Shown in pieces: positions 41,233 to 50,359 of a stretch of DNA of 64,000 nucleotides. The DNA comes from CBDCFV01 sp965203835 (GTDB lineage: Bacteria; Chloroflexota; Dehalococcoidia; Lucifugimonadales; UBA3495). Under the pieces are notes generated by a model. That model did no database searches. It was not told the origin of the DNA and saw only the letters and a program-made list of their open reading frames with translations. Location: the NCBI GenBank assembly GCA_965203835.1, contig OZ241919.1, positions 992,001 through 1,056,000 of the forward strand, written 5' to 3'. The translations under genes were made by a program, and so were the position numbers. The number at the start of each line of letters is the position of its first letter. Position 1 is the stretch's first letter.

Positions 41233-42639
41233 TCAGGCATGGGGCGGGCGCATGGTGTGCCAGGAGGTGGCCTGCTCGTAGGCGTGGGCGACCTTGAGGA
41301 CCATGGCATCGCCTCCGGGCCTTCCGGCTACCTGGAGTCCGATGGGCAGGGAGCCGGAGTTGAAGCCGCAGTGCACCGAAACGGCGGGTGAACTGGACAG
41401 GTTGAAGGTGTTGGTGCGCATGTAGGGAAGCCGCCCGGCCATCTCTTTGCTGGTGATGACAGGGTCGTCCTGGCGCGGCACTGCCGGCCTTCCGGCGGTG
41501 GGGCACACCAGAACGTCATATTGTTCCAGAGTTTCATGCACCTGCTGGCGCAACATGCTCCGCAACTTCTGGGCCTTCAGGTAAGCGGCGCCGGGTATCA
41601 GGCTGCCGGTAAGCAACCCTATCCGGTTGTCGTGGCCGTAGTCCTCCAGCCGATTCAGCACCCATTCCCGCTGGTTCTGGGCCGGCTCGGCGGCCAGCAG
41701 GATTGACGAAATGGTGTTGGCGTGGGCGGTAAGGGGTATGGACACTTCTCCCACCGATGCGCCCAACTCTCCAAGCACCGCTATGGCCCTTTGCACCACG
41801 TCCTGCGTCTCAGGCTCTACAACCTCGTCGTGAAGCAACTCGGTGACCACGCCGATGCGGATGCCGCTGATGTCACCGTCCAACGCAGCCAGATAGTCCG
41901 GGACGGGCCTGTTCCAGCTATAGGGATCCTTGGGGTCGTGGCCGGCTATGGCGCCGAGGGTGATGGCGGCGTCGGCCACGCTCCGGGAAATGGGGCCGAC
42001 GGTATCCATGGACCAGATGCCCTTCATCACCCCGTAGCGGCTGACCAGGCCCCAGGTGGGCCGCATACCCACCAAGCCGCACCACGCCGCCGGACGGCGT
42101 ATGGAGCCGCCAGTATCCTCACCCAAGGAAGTAGCGCAAAGGAAAGCGGCGGTGGCCGCGCCGGAGCCGCTGCTGGACCCACCGGCGGACAGGTCCAGGT
42201 CCCAAGGATTGCGAGGAAGGCTGAAGCGGTGGCTGAAGGGCGTAATGGCGAACTCGCTCAGGTTGGTCTTGCCCAACAACACGGCGCCCGCCTCCTTGAG
42301 CTTGGCTATCACCGTTGCGTCCTCGTCGGGAACGAAGTCGGCAAGTATCCGGGAGCCGCCGGTGGAGCGTATGCCCTTGGTCCACATCTGGTCCTTGACG
42401 GCGATGGGAACCCCGTGCATGGGGCCGCGGATATTGCCCTGCATGATTTCCTGCTCGGCCTGCCGGGCGGCCCGCAAAGCTTCTGCGCGGGTGACCGTGA
42501 GGTAGGAGTTGAACTGGAAGTCCAGGTCGTCGATGCGGTTCAGGTACGCCTCGGCAGCCTCGACGGGGGACACTTCCCTGGAGGCAATCAAGCCGGAAAG
42601 TTCCGTGGCGGTGAGAAAGGGAATGTTTTTCTTGTCCAT
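41233..42639 (-). CDS. amidase signature-family hydrolase
   Basis: 468 residues. Ser-cisSer-Lys triad visible: Lys82 (GVPIAVKDQMW), cis-Ser in the AGGSSSGSG block (about 155-157) and nucleophilic Ser179 in GEDTGGSIRRP. Family members hydrolyse amides, including indoleacetamide and carbamoyl groups, or act in the GatA position; with no gatB/C nearby and a variable C-terminus a catabolic amidase is likelier. It is followed (upstream on the minus strand) by a Uma2 gene 20 bases away. Confidence 0.9.
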   Translation of the reverse strand: MDKKNIPFLTATELSGLIASREVSPVEAAEAYLNRIDDLDFQFNSYLTVTRAEALRAARQAEQEIMQGNIRGPMHGVPIAVKDQMWTKGIRSTGGSRILADFVPDEDATVIAKLKEAGAVLLGKTNLSEFAITPFSHRFSLPRNPWDLDLSAGGSSSGSGAATAAFLCATSLGEDTGGSIRRPAAWCGLVGMRPTWGLVSRYGVMKGIWSMDTVGPISRSVADAAITLGAIAGHDPKDPYSWNRPVPDYLAALDGDISGIRIGVVTELLHDEVVEPETQDVVQRAIAVLGELGASVGEVSIPLTAHANTISSILLAAEPAQNQREWVLNRLEDYGHDNRIGLLTGSLIPGAAYLKAQKLRSMLRQQVHETLEQYDVLVCPTAGRPAVPRQDDPVITSKEMAGRLPYMRTNTFNLSSSPAVSVHCGFNSGSLPIGLQVAGRPGGDAMVLKVAHAYEQATSWHTMRPPHA

Positions 42640-42659
42640 GACCGTGCCTCCTCAAGGGC

Positions 42660-43223
42660 CTATCGTTCGAATATCTGGCTTACCTGGCAGGTGAACCCCG
42701 GTAGAACGGTCCCGCCGTCCAACTGGTCCTGTTCACCCAGCAGCACGGGCGGAGCGGAGGCCGAATGCACCTCCAGGGTGCGCGATTCGGGAAAGACGAC
42801 CCAGACGAGTTGGACGCCGAAACGGAGCCACATCAGCGCCTTGTCGTTGACTGCGGCGATGCTGTCGGAGGGAGAGGCGATTTCGACTACCAAGTCTGGG
42901 GCCACCTCGGAGAATCCCGGAACGTCCACATCCAGTGGGAGTTTTTCCGCCGAAATGAATGCGATGTCGGGCTCCCGTACCGTATCGGGGTTGCGTTCCA
43001 GACGAATGCCGGAATCGGAGGCCACCAGCCTGCCCAAGCGGAGCGGTCTAATGAAGATTCCCAGTAGCATTCCCAGCGTCATTACAATCTCGCCATGTCT
43101 CAGTCCAACGGACACTGTTCGGTGCAGCACCCCCCTTATCAACTCTCCCCGGACGCCTTCGCTGTAGAGGCGGAGAAGGTCATCCGCTGTCAGCAGCTTC
43201 GATGTCTTTTTTGATGTGGTCAT
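42660..43223 (-). CDS. Uma2-family endonuclease (intact)
   Basis: 187 residues. N-terminal LLTADDLLRLYSEGVRGELI and the PD-(D/E)XK core: ERNPDTVREPDIAFIS, VAPDLVVEIASPSDS, then ALMWLRFGVQLVWVV. The usual Lys after E-hydrophobic is Ala-Ser here (VEIASPS), a frequent Uma2 variation. Serves as a full-length comparison for the interrupted gene at 34997/37150. Uma2 proteins are abundant in Cyanobacteria and Chloroflexota; role unknown. Confidence 0.85.
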   Translation of the reverse strand: MTTSKKTSKLLTADDLLRLYSEGVRGELIRGVLHRTVSVGLRHGEIVMTLGMLLGIFIRPLRLGRLVASDSGIRLERNPDTVREPDIAFISAEKLPLDVDVPGFSEVAPDLVVEIASPSDSIAAVNDKALMWLRFGVQLVWVVFPESRTLEVHSASAPPVLLGEQDQLDGGTVLPGFTCQVSQIFER

Positions 43224-43287
43224 ATAGCTTCCGTGCCTGTTGTCTGGGGTTGGAGTATATCATGGTATCCTTGTTGCGGAGGTAAGC

Positions 43288-43362
43288 ATGTTTGCATGCG
43301 CGGTCTGCCATGCGGATGAGAGCCGGGAAGAATTGGTGGAAGATGTTTTCGAATTCGCGTAA
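43288..43362 (+). pseudogene. 24-residue YgiT/MqsA-like zinc-finger fragment
   Basis: ATG 43288, five bases after GGAGG, encodes MFACAVCHADESREELVEDV plus four residues and TAA. The CxxC opening and REELVEDVF resemble the start of YgiT-type antitoxins, whose second CxxC half is missing. Either a small peptide or a truncated remnant. Confidence 0.35.
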
Positions 43363-43379
43363 TCCAGAGGAGGCGTCAA

Positions 43380-44300
43380 ATGCGCTTGGCCGTGCCTGAC
43401 TTGGTGTCCAACTCCTACTTTCCCGCCGTGGCGGCGGTGGAGTTGGGCTTCTTCAAGAATGAGGGGTTGGACGTTACGCTGGAGCACCTGTTTCCAATCC
43501 CAAGGACAATGGCGGCCCTCCGGGACGGCGAGCTGGACTTTGTGGCAGGGCCGGCCCACGCCGTGCTGACGGCATTCCCTAACTGGGAGGGCGCCAAGCT
43601 AATCGTGGCCCTGGCGCAGCACACCTACTGGCTGCTGGTTCTGCGTTCCGACCTTGGCATCCAACAGGGAGACGTGCAAGCGGTGAAGGGGCTTCGCATA
43701 GGGGCGGCCCCTGGCCCCGACCTGACCTTGAAGCGGCTTTTGCAGGATGAAGGGATCGATCCGGAGTCGGACGACGTGGACATAGGGCCAGTACCGTCGT
43801 CGGACCCCGAAGTGTCCTTTGGTGTGCACGCGGCGCAAGCTTTGGAAGCCGGGACCATAGACGGCTTCTGGGCCAACGCGATGGGCAGCGAGGTGGCGGT
43901 ACGCAGCGGAGTGGGGACGGTGGTACTCGACGTCAGGCGCGGGATAGGCCCCGTCGCCGCTCAACATTACACCTTTCCGGCATTGGTCACCACGGAAGAC
44001 AGGATTCTACGACAGCCGGACAGCATTTCTGCGGCGGTACGGGCGATAGTCAATACCCAACAGGCCTTGCGAGACGATGCGTCCTTGGCAACCGTCGTGG
44101 GAGAGCGCCTGTTTCCAGCCGAGGAAGCGGCCATGATCGCGGACCTGGTCGGCAGGGACCTGCCTTATTACGATCCCGCCATCACCGAGGTATCGGTCGC
44201 CGGCTTAAACCGTTTCGCAAGAGACGTGGGCCTGCTGTCCGGCGACGTACCCTACGACAAAGTAGTGGCCACCCGGTTCGCGGAATTGTGGAGGGGGTAG
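43380..44300 (+). CDS. ABC transporter substrate-binding protein (NMT1/SsuA-like)
   Basis: 306 residues of the type II periplasmic-binding fold: RLAVPDLVSNSYFPAVAAVE with LGFFKNEGLDVTLEH, DGELDFVAGPAHAVLTAF, KGLRIGAAPGPDLTLKRLL and GTIDGFWANAMG. These are the signature positions of THI5/NMT1, taurine/nitrate-like proteins. There is no signal peptide and no permease or ATPase gene adjacent, so it may be a cytoplasmic sensor or have lost its transporter. It starts 18 bases after a short zinc-finger remnant. Confidence 0.8.
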   Translation: MRLAVPDLVSNSYFPAVAAVELGFFKNEGLDVTLEHLFPIPRTMAALRDGELDFVAGPAHAVLTAFPNWEGAKLIVALAQHTYWLLVLRSDLGIQQGDVQAVKGLRIGAAPGPDLTLKRLLQDEGIDPESDDVDIGPVPSSDPEVSFGVHAAQALEAGTIDGFWANAMGSEVAVRSGVGTVVLDVRRGIGPVAAQHYTFPALVTTEDRILRQPDSISAAVRAIVNTQQALRDDASLATVVGERLFPAEEAAMIADLVGRDLPYYDPAITEVSVAGLNRFARDVGLLSGDVPYDKVVATRFAELWRG

Positions 44301-44327
44301 CCGGACGGTTATGGGTCTTTAAACAAT

Positions 44328-45125
44328 TCAAACACCCTTGGAACCGATTACGAACTGATAGTCTCCTGATTGTTTGTTGTACCGGCCAATGACTTCTGAA
44401 ATTCGTCCCGACTTTATGTCCTGAGCCAGCCGTACACTGCCCTCTCGCACTTCAACAAGGCTTGCCAGATTGGAGAAAGTAGATATATTTCTGCGAAATC
44501 CCTCATCCAAATAGAGTTGTGGTCTGTGCTTGCCACTGTACAGGAACAGGTCTTCCAAGTCGGGCATGATTTCATAGGCGTCCGTTTGAATCTCGGCAAA
44601 ACCGGCGTTTATCAAGTTCTCTCTAATTTGGTCGAGACTCGGCATTTGCTCGATAGACCTAAGCATAGCCTCAGGGAAATACTCGTTTAGCCAATAGCTG
44701 TGCATCTGGTCGGGATCGGCAGTAAATATAACGAATCTCCCTCGATCCAGCACCCGGTAGACCTCGCTAAAGACAAGCTTAAGATCGGCCAAATGATGCA
44801 AGGCAAGAACGCAGATAGCCCCAGAAAAGGTCTGATTGACAAATGGAAGGTTTTCAGCCTTGCCGATGGTTCATTCTGCCGAGGTCTTCGCACGGGCAAG
44901 TCCAATCATACGAGACGATACATCGATGCCGATCCAATTACGTCCTCGGCCTGCCAATACGCGGGTATAGTTGCCTGTGCCGCAAGCGACATCCAGATAT
45001 ATTCCAATATTCTGTAATAAGAGATGGTGGGCGAGGCGTTCAGCAATGTATGGGTCAGCCCGCCGAGTGACGTCATAGCCTGCACCGATTCGGTCGTATA
45101 CGGGTATCTTGGGCGCCTCTGTCAA
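44328..45125 (-). pseudogene. class I SAM-dependent methyltransferase, nonsense codon at 44871-44873
   Basis: From TTG 45125 (after GAGGAG), 265 residues with one internal TGA. Motif I is YLDVACGTGNYTRVLAGRG, and the acidic loop GIDVSSRMIGLARAK follows. After the TGA the same frame continues TIGKAENLPFVNQTF and LALHHLADLKLVFSEVYRVL. Relatives usually have a Trp in this strand (x-W-x-x-G-x-A-E-x-LPF), so a TGG-to-TGA change is the simplest explanation. I find only a 4-bp hairpin close downstream, too weak and too near for a SECIS. The gene is in the transcription unit of the interrupted deaminase-like gene, so selection on it may already be lost. Confidence 0.7.
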
Positions 45126-45196
45126 GATAGCTCCTCGTGCATCAACGAACCCTTCAAGATTAACCGTCCAGGATAAAGATATTAGGCGTTTCCATC

Positions 45197-46530
45197 TCAC
45201 CGATGCCGTCCTACAAGCACTTCGCTTCGATTGAGCCATGACCGCTCTACGATTTCATCATAAGAGTCCCTCGGAAGCCCAGCGATACCGATGGCAGATT
45301 CGACTTCGTCTGCCAAACTTGTATTGAAGATTCCCGGATCGTCACTTGCAATAACAAACGGAGCATCATTAGCTACGAATTGGACGAGGGGGTGGTAGCC
45401 CACATTTGAGATTCCACCTATACGGCGATTTGAAGTTGGGCACACTTCAATAACCGAGCCAAGGGACCGAATACATTGAGTGGCATACTTCTGACGAATT
45501 CTCAATTCGTTGAGTCGCCGTCCGTCGTAGTCAATGCGCAGTCTATGCCCCTTAGGTAGGGCCGCCAGTTGACGCAGTTCCTGGGTAACGGATTGGACAT
45601 CGACCTCGACTCCGTACCTGCCAAGGCCTTCAATATGCCTGAGATCATAAGTTAACTGGTCGATACGTTCTGCAACGCTCTCTTCACGGCCGTGTATGCC
45701 ATATTTGTCCGGGTTAACACCAAGTGCAATGGCATGACCGAGCCGGTGTGCGCCCATTTCTGCAGCTTCGTGCACCCAACGGACTGCGCTTTCCAATGAC
45801 TTGTCAGTGAAGCTTTCGCCAACGTGATACAGAACCGCTAAGGCCCTATCAGGATGCCTGCGATTGAACTCCTTCACTTCCTCGAATAGGTCTCGTTGCT
45901 CTTTTGGCGGGTGATCTTCTTCCAAGTTGCAAAAGTCTATGCCAGTCAGGAGGTGACCATAGGGACCCAATGCCACTTCCTGAGTCACTTCCCAGTCAGG
46001 CCAAGGGTTGTCTCTGGGAAGACTAACAGCCAAGCGAGGCTGAATATCGGAAGTCTCATACTCTGAGTATGTCTTCAGCATCGCCAGCAACAGTTCGCTT
46101 TTTTGCGCCGGAGTAAACTTCCGGTTGAGAGCCATGCGCTGCTCAGCATAGCCGACATTTTGCACTCGTTGTATCGCAAGGATTTTGTGAATGAAGCTGC
46201 ACACTCCATCAACCACGGTAGCAAATGCCCGACGTCCCCGTGAGAATCTTGCCCAATTGTTGCCGGTCGTAAACAGATTATACTTGGCTTGAAATCGCTC
46301 AAAGTTGCCGGCGTCTTTGTCACTGAATACAAACAGATCCTGGAACTCTTCCTGTGCATTTGGGTCACCAAGACTGTATTTCTCCAGTATTTCCCTTATC
46401 GGTGGAAGTTCACCGTAGGCTTCCTGGTATGCGACCTCATATAAACTCCAGTCTACCTCTCGATTTTTTAAAAACGCGAGATAGTCCACGGAGTAAATCG
46501 AGCCGTAAAGATGGAGATGAATGTCGGCTA
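45197..46530 (-). pseudogene. adenosine deaminase-like metal hydrolase, main part, start separated by an insertion sequence
   Basis: The frame is open from the element's edge and includes ADIHLHLYGSIYSVDYLAFL (HxH metal ligands), LAVLYHVGES, EMGAHRLGHAIALG, VCPTSNRRIGGIS and VIASDDPGIF. These are the ordered active-site motifs of adenosine deaminase-like (ADGF) enzymes. The first start codon inside the part is GTG 46489, which would remove HLH. Removing the element 46531-47751 and one TA joins it to ATG 47775 and gives 451 residues. It is followed by the methyltransferase gene. Confidence 0.85.
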
Positions 46531-47751
46531 GTACCGGGTCAAGCCGGTAGTGTCAGGCATGTCTTCCGATGAAGGGTGATGCTATCTTTGGGCAGGGGAT
46601 TTGTGTTGGGTGAGGTGGGCGTTCATGGTTCAGGAAAAGTATGAGGTTCAGCTCTCATCGCAGGAAAAGGGGCAGCTGCGGAGAATGATCCGGTCGGGCA
46701 GGAGTTCGGCCCAGGCAATCACCCGTGCCCGCATTCTGCTCAAGACAGACGAGGGCTGGACCGCCGCTCAGGTGGCCGCCGCTCTGGACATCTCGGAGCG
46801 CACGGTGTTCCGCGCCAAGCGGCGATATGCCGAGGAGGGGTTGGACCAGGTGCTGCATCGCCGTAACCAGGTCAACCGGTACCGGAAGCTGGACGATCGG
46901 GCAGAGGCCCACCTCATCGCCCTGGCCTGCAGCTCGGCCCCCGAGGGTCAGGATCACTGGACGTTGCGCGCCCTGGCGGGCAAGACCGTGGAACTGGGAT
47001 TGGTGGAGTCGTTGTCCCACGAGACGGTGCGGTTGCGTCTGAAAAAAACACGCTCAAGCCGTGGCGCAAGAAACAGTGGTGCATTCCCAAAGTGAGCGCC
47101 GACTTCGTGGCCCACATGGAGGACGTGCTGGATCTCTACGCCGAACCCTACGACCCGGAAAGGCCGGTGGTCTGTTTTGACGAGACCTCCACACAGTTGC
47201 TGGCAGACATCAGCGAACCTCTACCCGCCAAGCCCGGAAGGTTGAGGCGGGAGGACTACGAGTACCTGCGTGCGGGAACCCGCAACCTGTTCCTTACCTG
47301 CGAGCCCTTGGCGGGCTGGCGGCATGTGGAGGTGACGGAACGGCGCACCATGCAGGACTTCGCCCATCAGATGCGCTGGCTGGTGGATGAGGCTTACCCC
47401 GGTGTTCCGGTAATCCGAGTGGTCCTGGACAATTTGAACACGCACCGGATGGCGTCCCTCTACGAGACCTTTCCACCGGCTGAGGCGCGTCGCATAGCCA
47501 AGCGCCTGGAGTTCCACCACACCCCCAAGCATGGCAGTTGGCTGAACATGGCCGAGATTGAGTTCAGCGTACTGGCCCGGGCCTGTCTCAAGGGCCGCAA
47601 CCCTGATGAATGCGCCCTGAAAAGGAATATCAGCGCTTGCGAGGCGGAGCGAAATGCCATGGGAGCCACCATCAACTGGCGTTTCACCGCCAAGGACGCC
47701 AGAACCAAACTCCGCCGGCTATATCCTGACACTTCAGCTTTGACTCAACAC
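46531..47751 (+). mobile_element. IS630-type insertion sequence
   Basis: 1221 bases between TA dinucleotides (46529-46530 and 47752-47753), the typical IS630/Tc1 target duplication. The ends are imperfect inverted repeats of about 28 bases, with a perfect inner AGTGTCAGG (46549-46557) and CCTGACACT (47725-47733). The transposase stop codon is formed partly by the duplicated TA. Confidence 0.85.
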
Positions 47752-47754
47752 TAG
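46625..47754 (+). CDS. IS630-family transposase, two frames joined by a -1 shift
   Basis: First frame 46625-47095: DNA-binding half with two helix-turn-helix segments (AAQVAAALDISERTVFRAKRRY region). Second frame to 47754: DDE domain with PVVCFDETSTQLL, IRVVLDNLNTHRMASLY and FHHTPKHGSWLNMAEIEFSV (the D, D and E). They meet at an A7 run (47042-47048). A -1 shift there gives RLKK joined to NTLKPWRKKQWC, which is how intact relatives read. Programmed -1 frameshifting is known in IS families with such slippery A runs. Confidence 0.85.
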
Positions 47755-47775
47755 TTGCTTTGTGGCCCTAATCAT
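47754..47775 (-). pseudogene. 5' end of the interrupted adenosine deaminase-like gene
   Basis: ATG 47775 encodes MIRATKQ and then reads into the inserted element. With the element removed the frame continues LADIHLHLYGS. An in-frame stop lies just upstream, so this ATG is the natural start. Confidence 0.75.
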
Positions 47776-47880
47776 AGAGCGAGCTTAACACAACGTAAGA
47801 CGAGTAATTCGGTCACCATATTTTGACTGACGCAACTCACCCACTGAAGCATTCCTGGTCCACCTTGAGGCCTCTGTTCC

Positions 47881-48699
47881 TTACTCACGTATATCCCAAC
47901 CAATCCAGTTGCAGAGAGCGCGGCCCATTATCAGTTCCTTGTCGGCGTCGGAGAGCCAGGGGAGTTCTTCGGTGAACATGGTGACGCATTGTCGCCAGGA
48001 ACAGGGCATCCGGGTGATGTCGGTGCCCCAGAACATGCGCTCCGGGCCAAAGGCATCGTAAATCCGGTGCAGGTAGTCGTGGATGTTGCTGAAGGGGTAC
48101 GGGTGGCTGGAGTAGCTGGGGGCGCCGGTCGCCTTGATGGCCACGTTGGGGTGCTTGGCCAAGGCCAGAAGGTCGGGCAGGTTGGCCCACCCGGCCTCGT
48201 CCTGGGCGCCGCGGGTGCGCCCCAAATGGTCTACGATGAGCCGCACGCCGGGGTTATGCTCGGCAATCCGCCCCACCACGGGCAAGAGGCCGGAAGCCAT
48301 GAGCGCCACAGGTATGCCCGCTTCAGCCACCGCAGGCCAAAGCCAGTCCATGGTGCCGTCGGTGAGCCAATGCTCCTGGCCGGGCCCGTTGAAGGAGAAA
48401 CGCAGCCCCAGCATACCGGGATTCTGCTTCCAGCCAGCCACCAAGTCCCGGCTCTCGGGCCGGTCCAGCGGGAAATTCCCCAGGATGGCCAGCCGGTTGG
48501 GGTGCTGGCGGGCAGCCTCTATGGCCAACTGGTTGGAGTTGGGGTCCCAGCCCGGCGGGTGAATCACCGCCGCGTCGACGCCTGACTCGTCCATTTCCTT
48601 CAGTAGGTCCTCAGCGAGAAACGAAGTAATCTGCCGGTGAGCGGGATTGGTGGGCAATCCGGTCGCCCAGATGTGGACCTGCGCGTCTACGATAAGCAT
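47881..48699 (-). CDS. amidohydrolase-2 family metal-dependent hydrolase
   Basis: 272 residues, TIM barrel. Motifs are VDAQVHIWATG at the start, VDAAVIHPPGWDPNSNQ, GMLGLRFSFNGPG, RLIVDHLGRTRG and ERMFWGTDITRMPCSW. These match the PDC hydrolase/fuconolactonase-type group (COG3618), where Asp/His bind metal and lactones or carboxylates are opened. Metal ligand spacing is variant at the first His. Substrate unknown. It lies alone, 126 bases beyond the IS630 element. Confidence 0.85.
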   Translation of the reverse strand: MLIVDAQVHIWATGLPTNPAHRQITSFLAEDLLKEMDESGVDAAVIHPPGWDPNSNQLAIEAARQHPNRLAILGNFPLDRPESRDLVAGWKQNPGMLGLRFSFNGPGQEHWLTDGTMDWLWPAVAEAGIPVALMASGLLPVVGRIAEHNPGVRLIVDHLGRTRGAQDEAGWANLPDLLALAKHPNVAIKATGAPSYSSHPYPFSNIHDYLHRIYDAFGPERMFWGTDITRMPCSWRQCVTMFTEELPWLSDADKELIMGRALCNWIGWDIRE

Positions 48700-48948
48700 T
48701 GGGGCCTCCTCTGTTTTGGTCTTAAACCGAGGTTATTGACGTATCGCGGCCAGAGTACCACTTGGGCGTGGGAGTGACCAGTGCAGGTGTGGCATTGGTC
48801 GACGCCGGGAGCGCGAGGCATAAGTCGCCCATTGACCGCCTTTGGAAGGGAGCATAATATGGCCCTCGTTTTGAACGGCGATGGTTAACGACGCCGACTT
48901 CGGGCGGAGGGGACACAAGCTCGAAGAACAACAGGAACGAAAGAAGGA

Positions 48949-49710
48949 ATGCAGAACCTACCTGAAACAAATTCCGCATCCCAGGATGCAGAGCCGCCGG
49001 AGGCGCGAAGCTACGCCTCAGCCCGTACCGCAGGGGCGCTGCTGCTCCTGACGGCCATCGCAACGGTTGTATCCGTCTTTACCCGGGTGGCATCGGGGGC
49101 AGACCAGCCAACGCTTCTGGAATCGCTGGCAGCCATCGCCGCGAACAGGGAGCTTTACAGCATCGGCGGCATCGCCCGCATCGCGTCGGGACTCACGTTA
49201 ATTGCCGGGGCGGGTTACGTGTTGAAGACATGGGCCGGCGGCGGGCGATGGTCCGCGCCCACAGTCCCGGTCATTATGATTGTGTCGGGCGGATTTACGG
49301 CCGTGTCCGGGGTGTGCGCCGTCGGACTGGTCTTTTCAGCGGGGGCAGTGAACGATGCTTTTCTGACCGGCGTGGTCGGCCAAAGCCCGGTTGATCGTTC
49401 GACTGAGGTATTCGCATTTCTGCGGTGGTTCACCGGGAAGCTCGGATTCGCGGCGGCCGGCCTGGCGTTGATGGGCGCGGCCGGCTATCAGTGGCGAGTT
49501 GGCGGCAGGATGAAGTACTTCGGGATCGCGTCGGTGATCGTTGGGGTCGCCATGCAGTTCATCTGGATTGACGCCGCCACCCCGGTGCACCGGATTTCCG
49601 GCGTTGCCTTTCTGGTATGGCTGCTGGCGATGGGCGGGATGCTGGTACTGGGACGTGTCAAGGGGCGCCTGCTCGCGCCGGGCCAAGAGGTCATGTCCCA
49701 ACGGAGGTGA
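48949..49710 (+). CDS. DUF4386-like multipass membrane protein
   Basis: 253 residues with about six to seven hydrophobic helices after a 25-residue polar N-terminus. Marks of the DUF4386-type family are ALLLLTAIATVVSVF, RELYSIGGIARIASGLTLIA and GLVFSAGAVNDAFLTGVV. No known function. It is on the opposite strand to the amidohydrolase and 250 bases before the STAS gene. Confidence 0.7.
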   Translation: MQNLPETNSASQDAEPPEARSYASARTAGALLLLTAIATVVSVFTRVASGADQPTLLESLAAIAANRELYSIGGIARIASGLTLIAGAGYVLKTWAGGGRWSAPTVPVIMIVSGGFTAVSGVCAVGLVFSAGAVNDAFLTGVVGQSPVDRSTEVFAFLRWFTGKLGFAAAGLALMGAAGYQWRVGGRMKYFGIASVIVGVAMQFIWIDAATPVHRISGVAFLVWLLAMGGMLVLGRVKGRLLAPGQEVMSQRR

Positions 49711-49956
49711 CTTGGGACCGGGCTTCGAAATTACCGGATTGTCAACTTGTATAGTCATTGCGGGAATACGAGCCAATTTGCTATATTTACTCGTGAATAA
49801 TCCGGTTTGGGACCGTCTGAGGACCGGCTTACTGAAGGGGTGTTGAAAGCCAAAGAGGGTTGAGGATTCCGCGACCCCATATGCCCGCCGAATTCAGCGG
49901 CACAGCTTGAAACAGTGACACGTCTGGTCCAGTTACGCGATCCTGGAGAGGTATGA

Positions 49957-50295
49957 ATGGCGATTGAAGCAGAACGGGATGGCACCACCTTGATAGCAAT
50001 GACTGACGCCAGGGTTGACGGCGGCAATGCCCGGGCGTTCCAGGACGAGCTGGAAACCGTTATCGACGATAATGACCGGACGGTTATCCTAGACCTGCAA
50101 AGGCTCCTCTACATCAGCAGCGCCGGTCTCAGGGTCATCCTGCTTACAGCCAAGAACCTGGGCAGACGGGATGTCAATTTCGCAGTCTGCTCATTGACGG
50201 ACCCGGTGCAGGAAGTGTTCAAGGTCAGCGGGTTCGACAAGATCATCCGAGTGCACCCTTCCCTGTCCGAGGCAAAAGCCGCCTTCCAAGGCTGA
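49957..50295 (+). CDS. STAS-domain anti-sigma-factor antagonist-like protein
   Basis: 112 residues, single STAS domain. The regulatory phosphorylation site is intact: VILDLQRLLYISSAGLRVIL, with Ser54/Ser55. Strand and helix pattern end with FDKIIRVHPSLSEA. In other bacteria it releases sigma factors from anti-sigma kinases when unphosphorylated. No kinase or phosphatase is in the window. The start is preceded by GGAGAGG. Confidence 0.88.
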   Translation: MAIEAERDGTTLIAMTDARVDGGNARAFQDELETVIDDNDRTVILDLQRLLYISSAGLRVILLTAKNLGRRDVNFAVCSLTDPVQEVFKVSGFDKIIRVHPSLSEAKAAFQG

Positions 50296-50359
50296 ACGCA
50301 CCCGAGAGCGTTGGGCGGACCGGGACACCGAGCTATCCCGTCAATGCCGGGCAACCTGT

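Noticed and set aside
44871..44873. TGA in the methyltransferase as a third selenocysteine codon
   Set aside because: Relatives have Trp in this strand, and the only downstream hairpin is a weak 4-bp stem about 10 nt after the TGA. A nonsense change is more likely.
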